Assembly: GCA_945787295.1 (NCBI GenBank)
Contig: CALZHQ010000049.1
Coordinates: 1-30,460, forward strand
Direction of reading: 5' to 3'
From: an uncultured Desulfuromonadales bacterium
GTDB taxonomy: Bacteria; Desulfobacterota; Desulfuromonadia; Desulfuromonadales; Geopsychrobacteraceae
DNA: 30,460 nt
The first letter of the stretch is position 1. Each line of letters starts with the position of its first letter. The notes beneath the pieces are model-generated. The model saw only the letters and a program-made list of their open reading frames with translations. It was not told the DNA's origin and searched no databases. Below, piece by piece: positions 1 through 7,495 of this stretch. The translations under genes and the position numbers were made by a program.

Positions 1-315
1 ATGACTGACTGCTCGAGTTGCCACAAAAGAAAAGGGAACTGTACGTCCTGCCATATGGCGCATCAGCCCCTTGTTTGGCCTGGTGGAGGTGTGGCACTGT
101 CTCATTGTAAAGTCTGCCATCCAACGGCATCAGAACTGCTAAACAACAGTGTCAGTAAGCACCATAATCTCAGTTGTACATTTTGCCATAGAAAACACCG
201 GGATATTCAAATATGTAGTGACTGCCACGGGCTCCCACATCCGAAAGGCACTCATAAAATGTTTCCTCAATGTTCCTTGTGCCACAACATTGCCCACGAC
301 CTCTCACCGATATAA
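1..315 (+). CDS. Multihaem c-type cytochrome, C-terminal part (5' end outside window)
   Basis: The 104 visible residues carry six CxxCH haem-attachment motifs (CSSCH, CTSCH, CKVCH, CTFCH, CSDCH, CSLCH), so this is a periplasmic or outer-surface electron-transfer protein with at least six haems. Further His residues between the motifs (for example in KHH and HRKH) can serve as distal ligands, giving bis-His low-spin haems. The window starts exactly on an ATG, but there is no signal peptide, and c-type haem attachment needs Sec export, so the real start and leader almost certainly lie upstream. The ORF ends at TAA 313-315 with no hairpin directly after it. The subfamily cannot be named from this fragment; a respiratory metal-reduction role is typical of the inferred clade but is an inference. 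Confidence 0.85.
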   Translation: MTDCSSCHKRKGNCTSCHMAHQPLVWPGGGVALSHCKVCHPTASELLNNSVSKHHNLSCTFCHRKHRDIQICSDCHGLPHPKGTHKMFPQCSLCHNIAHDLSPI

Positions 316-352
316 CATTGGGCAACTCATCGGATTTTGTTCTAATGGAGTT

Positions 353-371
353 GGCGCGAGAGGATTCGAAC
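353..371 (-). other. Short match to the T-arm/acceptor end of tRNA-Pro
   Basis: Nineteen bases match the T-loop and acceptor 3' strand of tRNA-Pro (27668-27744) with one difference (GGCGCGAG against GGAGCGAG). No anticodon arm or CCA follows, so this is at best a tRNA fragment. It has the same orientation as the other relics in the window. Such a short match, containing the universally conserved TTCGAAT loop, could come from any tRNA. Confidence 0.35.
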
Positions 372-471
372 TTGGGTTTACGCCGCTTCATCCATCTCTC
401 TACTGCATTTTAAGACTTTTTCGCCGCGACGTTAACACGGCTGAACGCTGACCTGGACCGGTAGTTTTGTC

Positions 472-499
472 TGGACAAGTCATGTGTCTGCGGTACAAT
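472..499 (+). promoter_or_regulatory. Candidate sigma70 promoter for the rlmI-like gene
   Basis: TGGACA (472-477) and TACAAT (494-499) are separated by 16 bp, about 22 bp before the start codon at 522. A strong ribosome binding site, AGGAGGAGG, lies at 512-520. Seen by eye only. Confidence 0.5.
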
Positions 500-521
500 T
501 GCGCCTCTTTTAGGAGGAGGC

Positions 522-1715
522 ATGAAAAACTGCAAAGTCGGGCCGGACACGGTCCGGATGTTGGAACTCGGCCATCCTTGGGTGATCGCCGACCGTTTCA
601 CCAAACAGTGGCCTGTGGGCCAGCCGGGTGAATTGATCTGCCTGGTAGACGAAAAAAATCGCCAACTGGCAACGGCTCTCTTCGATCCTCGCGACCGAAT
701 TGTCGCCCGGGTGTTGGGCAAGGGCAAGCTACGACTCAGTGGCGACTGGTTTGAGGTCAAGCTAAGGCAGGCAGAAAAATTGCGAGAACAGGCCCTGCTC
801 GAGGAGACCAACGCTTATCGTTTAGTCAATGGTGAAGGGGACGGTTTGCCGGGCCTGACCGTTGATCGTTACGCTGACTACCTGATGGTCCAGTTGTACA
901 GCGCCGCCTGGGATGCTCATCTGTCTTCCTTGACAAAGGCCTTGCAACGGGTTTATCAACCCTTGGGAATATATCGTAAGCTGCGCCCGCAGGAAACCCG
1001 GCAACTGGAAGCGAAGAGTAAAAACAAGGAATACAGCAAAGTCATTGCCGGCGAAGCGGCGCCGGTCCCTATGACTGTGCAGGAGAATGGCCTCGATTAC
1101 CTGGTTGACCTGCGGGAAGGACTGAACACCGGACTGTTTCCCGATCAGCGGCGCAACCGTCGTGAACTGATGGCCCGTGCTGCAGGTAAAAGAGTGCTCA
1201 ACCTGTTCGCTTTCACTGGGGCTTTCTCGGTTGCTGCGGCGGCGGCTGGAGCCAAGCAGGTAACCAGTATCGACGTATCACAGAAATATCTGGATGTGGC
1301 CCGCGAAAATTTTTCTATCAACCGGCTCAACCCGAAACGGCACCAGTTTATCGTTGCCGATGTTTTTGCCGAGCTGGGTAATATGCGTGAGCAGGGCCGC
1401 AAGTTCGATATCATCCTTTTTGACCCGCCATCCTTCTCCACGACCAAGAAAAGTCGCTTTTCGACCCAGGGTGGGACTGCCAGGCTGGTTGCTGAAACTC
1501 TGCCGTTACTGGAACCTGGCGGTTTGCTGATGAGTTCTTCCAATCATCAAAAGGTTTCGCTGGATGACTACCTGAAAGAGTTGCGGCGTGGAGCCCTGCA
1601 GGTCTGTGGTGATTTGCGGACCATCTTTACCGGCGGACAACCGGAAGATTTCCCTTGCCCGGTGACATTTCCAGAAGGACGCTATCTGAAGTTTGTTATC
1701 AGTGTGAAACAGTAA
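522..1715 (+). CDS. RlmI/RlmK-like class I SAM-dependent 23S rRNA methyltransferase
   Basis: A 397-residue protein, the usual length of the RlmI family. An N-terminal PUA-like RNA-binding domain spans about residues 1-75. A linker with the family signature NTGLFPDQRRNR follows at 202-213. The Rossmann methyltransferase core has motif I around NLFAFTGAFS (227-236), an acidic SAM-ribose end at SIDVSQ (249-254) and motif IV DPPSF (301-305). RlmI makes 5-methylcytosine in 23S rRNA through a cysteine in the motif VI region. Here that stretch reads MSSSNH (337-342) with no cysteine, which looks more like the N-methylating RlmK relatives, so the base modified is uncertain. The start follows AGGAGGAGG, and a strong terminator follows the stop, so the gene is probably monocistronic. 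Confidence 0.85.
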   Translation: MKNCKVGPDTVRMLELGHPWVIADRFTKQWPVGQPGELICLVDEKNRQLATALFDPRDRIVARVLGKGKLRLSGDWFEVKLRQAEKLREQALLEETNAYRLVNGEGDGLPGLTVDRYADYLMVQLYSAAWDAHLSSLTKALQRVYQPLGIYRKLRPQETRQLEAKSKNKEYSKVIAGEAAPVPMTVQENGLDYLVDLREGLNTGLFPDQRRNRRELMARAAGKRVLNLFAFTGAFSVAAAAAGAKQVTSIDVSQKYLDVARENFSINRLNPKRHQFIVADVFAELGNMREQGRKFDIILFDPPSFSTTKKSRFSTQGGTARLVAETLPLLEPGGLLMSSSNHQKVSLDDYLKELRRGALQVCGDLRTIFTGGQPEDFPCPVTFPEGRYLKFVISVKQ

Positions 1716-1744
1716 GTCTGTTACTTTTCAACGTCAATAATATC

Positions 1745-1773
1745 AAAACGCCCCGAGATTATCGGGGCGTTTT
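1745..1773 (+). terminator. Rho-independent terminator after the methyltransferase gene
   Basis: AAAACGCCCCGA and TCGGGGCGTTTT form a perfect 12-bp stem with a 5-nt loop. The flanking A and T runs make it potentially bidirectional. It lies 30 bp after the stop codon at 1715. Confidence 0.9.
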
Positions 1774-1819
1774 GTGTTTCTAGATCATTCTTTGAGTATT
1801 CCCGTCGTGGGAAACTTAT

Positions 1820-1852
1820 TCGGATCGCTTCAGTGTTGTGATCCGAGTTTTT
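1820..1852 (+). terminator. Weaker terminator-like hairpin
   Basis: TCGGATC (1820-1826) pairs with GATCCGA (1840-1846) across a 13-nt loop and is followed by a run of five T. No gene in the forward direction precedes it apart from the already terminated methyltransferase gene. It could be a back-up terminator or a chance hairpin. Confidence 0.4.
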
Positions 1853-1989
1853 ATTACTGTTAGATTAATGGGGTTTTCCTTGAATTACATGGCGGCTCGG
1901 AGACTTGCATAACATCTTCCTCCTTTGCGTTCGAGGTGTTTTGATTATAGCACAGAACTCTCTCGCAGAAGCCAATAAATCCTTTGCAG

Positions 1990-2217
1990 TTATTTCTGCC
2001 GTTCCCGCTCGGTCAGTCCGTCAACCAGTGACAGCTGGTCAAGGTCCGGGTCACCGGCCGGCAAGCCCGATTTGACCCAGGAACACAGGGTTCTGTGGCT
2101 CACCTGAAGCTGCAGGCAGATTTCGGCATGAGAGTGCCCCTCAGAGATCATCCGCAGGGCTTTTTCTTTGCGCAGATTCACGCCGGGTTGATATGCGAAT
2201 AAGAGTTTCATGTCCAT
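1990..2217 (-). CDS. Small helix-turn-helix protein, orphan
   Basis: A 75-residue ORF whose middle (about 18-50) reads as a homeodomain-like/transposase-type helix-turn-helix: a helix around KALRMISEG, a second around HAEICLQLQ, then the recognition helix SHRTLCSWVKSG. The tail is acidic and ends in ERERQK. There is no good ribosome binding site before either candidate start (2217 or 2211), and no partner gene on the same strand. It may be a real small DNA-binding protein, or the N-terminal scrap of a transposase or phage regulator. The family is not recognised with certainty. Confidence 0.45.
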   Translation of the reverse strand: MDMKLLFAYQPGVNLRKEKALRMISEGHSHAEICLQLQVSHRTLCSWVKSGLPAGDPDLDQLSLVDGLTERERQK

Positions 2218-2507
2218 CGAATAAAAGGGTAAGTCGGTTTCTCGATTAGGTCCAGTTATTTGTACTGTCTGTGGCTGACTCTCGTTTATTCTTTAATATA
2301 CCGACTTTGACTTCAATGAAACGTTTATTTTGCGCATCAGTCGACTGATGCTGAAGTTTTAAGTATTTTTGGTGGAATTGTCTGGCCTGAATTGTTTTGG
2401 CTGGTTGTTTTCTCTCTATGTTGACAAGGGGGCTTCACTCGTTTAACTTTTCGGAACGTTGTTATTCGGTAGTCTTTGTTGACCCAAATCGATCAGGAGG
2501 TAGTTTT

Positions 2508-3017
2508 ATGACAGCTCTGGCCGGCAGTAAAACGGAAAAAAATCTTCAGGAAGCTTTTGCTGGGGAATCTCAGGCGAATCGCACTTACCTGGCCTTTGCC
2601 CAGAAAGCTGAAATAGATGGTCACCCTCAGGTGGCAAAACTGTTTCGGGCTGCCGCCGAGGCGGAAACCGTTCATGCTCATGCTCATTTGCGGGCCCTGA
2701 AAGGGATCAGTGACACGGCAAACAATCTGAAAGAAGCTGTCGGGGGTGAAACCCATGAGTTTATGGAGATGTACCCACAGATGATTGCTGATGCCGAAGC
2801 AGAAGGTTTGGGCGACGCACTACGCAGTTTCAAATTTGCTAACGAAGTTGAGAAGGTGCATGCCAACCTGTATCAGAAGGCGATCGATAACCTAGGCAGT
2901 AACGAGTCGGTTGACTATTATGTCTGCAAGGTTTGCGGCAATACCATTGAAGGAGAGCCGCATGGCCCCTGCGCGGTTTGCGCTGCCGGTGTGCAGGCGT
3001 TTTATAAGGTTGATTGA
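2508..3017 (+). CDS. Rubrerythrin (non-haem di-iron peroxidase)
   Basis: A 169-residue cytoplasmic protein that reduces hydrogen peroxide in anaerobes. Residues 1-130 form a ferritin-like four-helix bundle with the expected di-iron ligands: GESQANRTY near residue 20, an ExxH in the AEAETVH segment and a second ExxH in NEVEKVH. The C-terminal rubredoxin-like domain has two CxxC pairs (CKVC and CAVC) for one Fe(SCys)4 centre. The frame is open back to 2397, but the start is set by AGGAGG at 2496-2501 just before ATG 2508. A strong hairpin follows the stop. Its electron donor (rubredoxin or an NAD(P)H reductase) is not encoded nearby. Confidence 0.93.
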   Translation: MTALAGSKTEKNLQEAFAGESQANRTYLAFAQKAEIDGHPQVAKLFRAAAEAETVHAHAHLRALKGISDTANNLKEAVGGETHEFMEMYPQMIADAEAEGLGDALRSFKFANEVEKVHANLYQKAIDNLGSNESVDYYVCKVCGNTIEGEPHGPCAVCAAGVQAFYKVD

Positions 3018-3047
3018 GGCGGGTTAGTTATATTGGATCAGTCATTT

Positions 3048-3080
3048 GCGGCCCGCTAAATTCAGCGGGCCGCGTTGTTT
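3048..3080. terminator. Bidirectional terminator between rubrerythrin and the CDF exporter gene
   Basis: GCGGCCCGCT (3048-3057) and AGCGGGCCGC (3064-3073) form a perfect 10-bp GC-rich stem with a 6-nt loop. A T-rich tract (GTTGTTTT) follows on the plus strand. It sits between two convergent genes; the plus-strand direction has the better T run. Confidence 0.85.
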
Positions 3081-3083
3081 TAT

Positions 3084-4046
3084 TTAACTTACTTTCTCCA
3101 GTTTGACGCAAGGATCGTCTTTGCACTGTAGCACTTCGATGGTGACGTGCTGGATGGCTGAAACCCCTGCCAGGAGTTGCCGATATTCTTCGACCGGCCG
3201 CGGATAATGGGTCACCAGGGTGACGATGACCGCCAGTTGTTGCGGTCCAACTTTCCACACGTGCAGATCGGTGACCCGGTTGTCCGCTTCTGCCTCGATC
3301 AGTTGCTGGATTTTCCCTCGCATTTCACCGCCAACGCTGGCATCAAGCAGGGTGCCACTGGTTTCTTTCAGCAGTGACCAAGCCCAGCGGGTGATAACCA
3401 GTGCGCCGACTATCCCCATCAGTGGATCAAGAGCCCACCAGCCGAACAGACTGCCGAACAACAGGGCGACAATTGCCAGAATCGAAGTCAGAGCATCGGC
3501 GAGGACGTGAAAATATGCAGCTTTGAGGTTGTGGTCTTCGTGGTGAGCGTGTGTATGACTATGGTCGTGTCCCTGATGATGGTGGTGCCCATGACTGCCG
3601 TGGAGCAGAAAGGCGCTGGCGATGTTGACTGTCAGGCCAACAGTAGCAACCAGAATCGATTGACCGTAATGGATCTCCACCGGTGAGAAGAAGCGGCCGA
3701 ACGATTCGATCGCCATGAACAGCGCGACCACTGCCAGGGCGACAGCGCTGGCAAACCCGCCGAGCAGGTTGATCTTGCCGGTGCCGAAGCTAAAATCAGG
3801 GTTGTCGGCATGCCGGCGCGAATAGCGGTAGGCGAACAGGGTAATCAGGAAGGCGGCCACGTGCGTCCCCATGTGCCAGCCGTCGGCGAGCAGCGCCATC
3901 GAACCGAAGGCGAGCCCGGCGATGATTTCCACCACCATGGTCACAGCCGTCAGCCACATCACCCGCTGGGTATTTTTCTCGCTCTCTTCGTGGTGGACAA
4001 AAAAGTTGTGCCTGTGTCGCCACTGGTCAAGCTTGTGGGTATGCAT
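3084..4046 (-). CDS. dmeF: CDF-family divalent metal exporter, DmeF-like (Co/Ni/Zn)
   Basis: A 320-residue inner-membrane cation diffusion facilitator exchanging metal for protons. Six membrane segments are visible. TM2 contains ADGWHMGTH and TM5 contains HVLADALTS, the HxxxD-type metal sites of the family; the GWHMGTH form resembles DmeF exporters as remembered. A His-rich loop of roughly 25 residues (runs of H with D and G) sits between TM4 and TM5, and the N terminus is also His-rich. The longer frame opens at 4073, but ATG 4046 has GAGGGAAGA directly before it. The protein ends in a cytoplasmic metal-binding domain typical of CDF dimers. Metal choice among Co, Ni and Zn cannot be fixed from sequence alone. 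Confidence 0.85.
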   Translation of the reverse strand: MHTHKLDQWRHRHNFFVHHEESEKNTQRVMWLTAVTMVVEIIAGLAFGSMALLADGWHMGTHVAAFLITLFAYRYSRRHADNPDFSFGTGKINLLGGFASAVALAVVALFMAIESFGRFFSPVEIHYGQSILVATVGLTVNIASAFLLHGSHGHHHHQGHDHSHTHAHHEDHNLKAAYFHVLADALTSILAIVALLFGSLFGWWALDPLMGIVGALVITRWAWSLLKETSGTLLDASVGGEMRGKIQQLIEAEADNRVTDLHVWKVGPQQLAVIVTLVTHYPRPVEEYRQLLAGVSAIQHVTIEVLQCKDDPCVKLEKVS

Positions 4047-4069
4047 TCTTCCCTCTATCAAATTTGTCA

Positions 4070-4107
4070 ACAAAGAAAGACGAGAGCAAAAGCAGAGCCT
4101 CTCGTCT
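4070..4107 (-). terminator. Terminator of the feo operon
   Basis: AGACGAGAG (4078-4086) and CTCTCGTCT (4099-4107) form a perfect 9-bp stem with a 12-nt loop. Read on the minus strand it is followed by a T-rich tract (TTTCTTTG). It lies between feoC and dmeF, so the exporter is probably transcribed separately or by read-through. Confidence 0.75.
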
Positions 4108-4131
4108 TCTATTGTCAGTCAATTGAGGCTG

Positions 4132-4359
4132 CTACTGCAACCACTCGTAGACTTCTTTGCTGTGGGTGCCACAGCCTCCACAGCAACCACCACTCTCACA
4201 GCCTTCATCCTGATGCAGGCGAACCTTGCCTTTTCTGATCCAGTGACTGAGCAGACCGCGAACGGCGTCCGGCTCCAGGTCAAAGTGCAGGGCGATATCG
4301 TTTAATGGCGCAAGTTTGCGCTCACTGAGATAGCGTTTAACTTCACTCGGGGTCATCAT
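4132..4359 (-). CDS. feoC: FeoC-like winged-helix protein with Cys cluster
   Basis: A 75-residue cytoplasmic protein. The N-terminal 45 residues form a small winged helix (alternating helices then KGKVRLH as the wing). A cysteine-rich loop, CESGGCCGGC, follows at about 54-63, as in FeoC proteins where it is thought to bind an Fe-S cluster or iron and modulate FeoB. Two adjacent ATG codons (4359 and 4356) follow AAGGAG; the second has the better spacing. It is the third gene of the feoABC operon, starting just after the feoB stop. Family precedent indicates an iron- or oxygen-sensing accessory role. Confidence 0.8.
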   Translation of the reverse strand: MMTPSEVKRYLSERKLAPLNDIALHFDLEPDAVRGLLSHWIRKGKVRLHQDEGCESGGCCGGCGTHSKEVYEWLQ

Positions 4360-4366
4360 TTTCTCC

Positions 4367-6700
4367 TTAAGCTTTTACTGGAACCGCAGCACCTGTGACA
4401 CGTTTTTCTTTGCCGAGGGCGCGCATCACCAATACGACCAAAATGCAGAAGAGCGCGCAGCCGGCCAGCCAGATGCTGGAGAAGGTCGGGTGCTGGGCGA
4501 AGGTGGCCAGTTGGTAGAAGCCGGAGGCCGCAATATAGGCCAAACCAGTGGTCCAGGAGGCGATGAACAGGGTCCAGCGGCGGTTGGTTTCGCGATAGAC
4601 TGCGGCCATAGCGGCAACGCAGGGGAAATACATCAGGATAAACAGCATGTAGGCAATAGCGCCAGCCTTGCCGTCGAACAGCTTGCCCATGGCCCCGAAG
4701 GTCCCGGCGCTGACGGCGAGCCCCTCGGCGGCGCTATCGACCGAGCTGGTGTCACCGATATTTAAGCCCAGCGGATCGGTCAGGGTATCGGCGACTCCGG
4801 CCAAGTTCTCCGGAATGGTGGCGACGGCCTCCTGCAGGGCGGCACTGAGGCTGAAGGCGACTTTCTCCTCGTTGCCAGCTGCTGCTTCGGCCTGGGCCTC
4901 GTTCTGCAGGTAGATGGCGTCCAGGGTGCCAACCACCGCTTCCTTGGCGAAGACGCCGGTGAAGATGCCGACGGTTGCCGGCCAGTTGTCTTGTGAAATA
5001 CCCATCGGCGCGAAGATCGGGGTGACAGTACGGCTGACCGATGCAAGCAGAGAATCCTTGCTGTCGTCGTGACCGATGGTGCCATCGATCGACATGGTGT
5101 TGAGCAGTGCCAGCAGCGCAACCATCGGCACCAGGATGCGGGTTGCCTTAAGGATGAACGACTTCAGGCGGTCCCAGGTGCGTAGCAGCACGGACTTGAC
5201 CGTCGGTACATGGTAGGGGGGCAGCTCCATGACGAAGGGGGTGATATTCCCTTTCAGCAGGGTGTGCTTGAGGATCAGGCCGGTCAGCACGGCGAAGCCG
5301 ATTCCAGCCAGGTAGAGCAGGAAGACCATATTCTGCCCGCCGACCGGGAAGAAAGCGGCGGCGAACAGGGCGTAGACCGGCAGCCGGGCGCCACAGCTCA
5401 TAAAGGGGTTCATCATGATCGTCAGGGTACGATCGCGCTGGTTCTCCAGGGTGCGGGTTGCCATGATCGCCGGTACGTTACAGCCGAAGCCGACCAGCAG
5501 CGGTACAAACGACTTGCCGGGCAGGCCGAGCATGCGCATGAAACGGTCCATGACAAAGGCCGCACGAGCCATGTAGCCTGAGCCTTCAAGCACCGCCAGG
5601 GCGAGGAACATAAAGCCGATCGGCGGAATGAAGGTGGCCAGGGTCTGAATACCACCGCCGATACCGGTTGCGACCACGCCGATCAGCCAGGCCGGGGCGT
5701 TAAAGCCGCTCAGCAGCTCGCTCATGCCGTCAACGAAGAAGGCGCCGGCGGCAATGTCGAAGAAGTCGATAAAGGCCCCACCGACATTAATAGTGAACAT
5801 GAAGGTCAGGTACATCATCAACAGGAAGATCGGCAGGCCGAGCGCCCGGTTGAGGACGATCTTATCGATCTTGTCGGTCAGGGTTTTGGTCACTTTGGTG
5901 GCGTGTGAGACGACACCGGTGGTCAGCCAGTGGATAAAATTGTAACGGGCATCGGCAACGGCGATGTCGGCATCCTCATCAATCTGGTCGACGATCTGCT
6001 GCTGACGCTGCTGCAGGTCTTTTACCGCGCCGTCATCGAGCAGGGCGACATACTCAGGGTCGTCTTCCAGCAGCTTCATTGCCAGCCAGTTGGCTTTGAG
6101 GCCCTGTTGCTCAGCCAGTGGCTGAAATTTTTCGGCGAGCAGGGTAACCGCTTCCTGGATTTCGACCGGGTAGATAACGTCGGCCTCGGAGATCGGGTTT
6201 TTCTCTGCCGCTTGGTGGGCCGCTTTTTTCAGTTCCAGTAAGCCGCTGCGCTTGGAGGCGGAGATCGGAATCACGGGGACACCGAGGCGGTTGGACAGTT
6301 CTTCGCTATCGATCTTGATCTGGCGCGCCTTGGCAACGTCCATTTTGTTGAGTACCAGAATCATTGGTACCCGCATCTCTAACAGCTGAGTGGTCAGATA
6401 GAGGTTACGCTCGATATTGGCGGCGTCGACGATATTGACGATCAGGTCGTATTCTTCTGAAAGCAGGTAGTCGCGGGCGACTTTTTCATCGGAGGAGTGG
6501 GCCGAGAGAGCATAGATGCCGGGGATGTCGACCAGTTCGAAATCGTGTCCCTCAAAGGAGTAAATGCCAGTTTTACGGTCGACGGTGACGCCGGGCCAGT
6601 TGCCGACCATCTGCCGCGAACCGGTCAGCTCGTTAAACAGGGTGGTTTTGCCGCAATTGGGATTGCCGGCGACGGCAATTGTCAGGCGTTGTTTCTGCAT
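4367..6700 (-). CDS. feoB: FeoB ferrous iron transporter (GTPase plus membrane permease)
   Basis: A 777-residue protein in the inner membrane that imports Fe(II). The N-terminal G domain shows G1 GNPNCGKT (12-19), G3 DIPG (58-61), G4 NKMD (118-121) and G5 SAS. A helical GDI-like segment follows to about residue 270, then the permease with two Gate repeats, including GFGCNVPAIMATRT and SCGARLPVYALF, whose cysteines are conserved. The frame extends upstream to 6718, but that segment itself encodes the AAAGGAG ribosome binding site, so ATG 6700 is preferred. It starts 4 nt after the feoA stop, indicating co-transcription. A roughly 70-residue polar insert around residues 570-640 is longer than in many homologues. 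Confidence 0.95.
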   Translation of the reverse strand: MQKQRLTIAVAGNPNCGKTTLFNELTGSRQMVGNWPGVTVDRKTGIYSFEGHDFELVDIPGIYALSAHSSDEKVARDYLLSEEYDLIVNIVDAANIERNLYLTTQLLEMRVPMILVLNKMDVAKARQIKIDSEELSNRLGVPVIPISASKRSGLLELKKAAHQAAEKNPISEADVIYPVEIQEAVTLLAEKFQPLAEQQGLKANWLAMKLLEDDPEYVALLDDGAVKDLQQRQQQIVDQIDEDADIAVADARYNFIHWLTTGVVSHATKVTKTLTDKIDKIVLNRALGLPIFLLMMYLTFMFTINVGGAFIDFFDIAAGAFFVDGMSELLSGFNAPAWLIGVVATGIGGGIQTLATFIPPIGFMFLALAVLEGSGYMARAAFVMDRFMRMLGLPGKSFVPLLVGFGCNVPAIMATRTLENQRDRTLTIMMNPFMSCGARLPVYALFAAAFFPVGGQNMVFLLYLAGIGFAVLTGLILKHTLLKGNITPFVMELPPYHVPTVKSVLLRTWDRLKSFILKATRILVPMVALLALLNTMSIDGTIGHDDSKDSLLASVSRTVTPIFAPMGISQDNWPATVGIFTGVFAKEAVVGTLDAIYLQNEAQAEAAAGNEEKVAFSLSAALQEAVATIPENLAGVADTLTDPLGLNIGDTSSVDSAAEGLAVSAGTFGAMGKLFDGKAGAIAYMLFILMYFPCVAAMAAVYRETNRRWTLFIASWTTGLAYIAASGFYQLATFAQHPTFSSIWLAGCALFCILVVLVMRALGKEKRVTGAAVPVKA

Positions 6701-6704
6701 CGGA

Positions 6705-6938
6705 CTAGCTCCTTTCAACCAGCACAGCGGCGGCTTCCGCCTTACGTAAACTTAAAGAGAAACCACGTACACTGATCTCCAGCGGATCGCCTAACGGGGC
6801 GACACGGGTGACCTGCAATTTGACCCCTTTGGTCAGTCCCATGGCGAGCAGTTTGGCGCGATATTCTTTGGCACCCTTGGTGAAGCCGCTGACAGTTGCT
6901 TCGTCACCGACAGCGAGTTGTCCTAATTGATCCTGCAT
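6705..6938 (-). CDS. feoA: FeoA, SH3-like accessory protein for FeoB
   Basis: A 77-residue cytoplasmic protein with the FeoA fold: LAVGDEATVSGF at the first strands, a central LLAMGLTKGVKLQV helix-strand unit and the closing LRKAEAAAVLVE. ATG 6938 is preceded by GAGGAG, while the longer frame to 7031 runs through the Fur box and is unlikely to be translated. It is the first gene of feoABC; FeoA is required for full FeoB uptake in organisms where it has been tested. The Fur site upstream indicates iron repression. Confidence 0.9.
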   Translation of the reverse strand: MQDQLGQLAVGDEATVSGFTKGAKEYRAKLLAMGLTKGVKLQVTRVAPLGDPLEISVRGFSLSLRKAEAAAVLVERS

Positions 6939-6956
6939 GATGAATGGCTCCTCGTT

Positions 6957-6975
6957 GATATTGAAATTGATTATC
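6957..6975 (-). promoter_or_regulatory. Fur box upstream of feoA
   Basis: GATATTGAAATTGATTATC matches the classical 19-bp Fur consensus at 15 of 19 positions. It lies 19 bp upstream of the feoA start, where it would block the promoter or leader. Iron-dependent repression of feoABC is the expected consequence. Confidence 0.75.
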
Positions 6976-7023
6976 AAAATATAGATCTCGACCGGAGCTG
7001 TCAAGAAAAATAATTCTGTAATT

Positions 7024-7040
7024 ATGACCATTTAGGTCAT
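7024..7040. promoter_or_regulatory. Palindromic candidate operator between feoA and the aor operon
   Basis: ATGACC and GGTCAT form a perfect 6-bp inverted repeat with a 5-nt spacer. It lies in the 266-bp divergent intergenic region. The binding protein is not recognised; it could regulate either direction. Confidence 0.4.
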
Positions 7041-7156
7041 GTATTGTGTATGTGATTCTGTTCCCAGTGGGAGCTCCGCATCTTGGTGGTTCGTCAGTCT
7101 TGTCACGGGAGTATTTATAAAAACGGACAGTTAGGATTTTCCTGACGCCATATTTT

Positions 7157-7185
7157 TTGGTATGCTTTTCCCGGTTCTGTATACA
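7157..7185 (+). promoter_or_regulatory. Candidate promoter of the MoaD-like/aor operon
   Basis: TTGGTA (7157-7162) and TATACA (7180-7185) are 17 bp apart. The predicted transcription start is about 12-15 nt before ATG 7205, giving a very short leader containing GGGG at 7196-7199. Confidence 0.45.
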
Positions 7186-7204
7186 ATCTGCGACAGGGGT
7201 ATTG

Positions 7205-7429
7205 ATGCTGATTACCATCAAGCTGGTCGGTGCTTTTCGACTTGGACGCTTCAAGGAAGAAGTTCGGGAATATCGGCCCGGGATTTCAATTCGGGAGATT
7301 GTTGACAGTTTGCAGTTGCCGGAGCAGATCCTCGGCATTGTACTGATAAACGGTGCCCATGCCGAGTTTGAAGATATCTTGCATGAAGGGGATAACCTGA
7401 CGATTCTGCCTGTTCTGGATGGCGGTTAA
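7205..7429 (+). CDS. MoaD/ThiS-family sulfur carrier protein of the AOR operon
   Basis: A 74-residue beta-grasp protein ending in the diagnostic Gly-Gly (VLDGG), the tail that is adenylated and thiocarboxylated to carry sulfur. The body fits MoaD/ThiS: a first strand LITIKLVGAF, a helix around SIREIVDSL, and ILGIVLINGAH before the last strand DNLTILPVL. It lies 66 bp upstream of the aldehyde:ferredoxin oxidoreductase gene, an arrangement commonly seen where a dedicated MoaD supplies the dithiolene sulfur of the tungstopterin cofactor. ATG 7205 is chosen because the longer frame overlaps the promoter. The activating enzyme (MoeB/ThiF type) is not in the window. Confidence 0.8.
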   Translation: MLITIKLVGAFRLGRFKEEVREYRPGISIREIVDSLQLPEQILGIVLINGAHAEFEDILHEGDNLTILPVLDGG

Positions 7430-7495
7430 CAGGTGCTCCATTTTGAATGTGATCGGTTGTCGTTCGACTCATGAAATGAATCAGGGAGAACTCTT

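Noticed and set aside
3541..3605. Short CAT/GTG tandem repeats
   Set aside because: They are only the His codons of the exporter's metal-binding loop, not a DNA repeat element.
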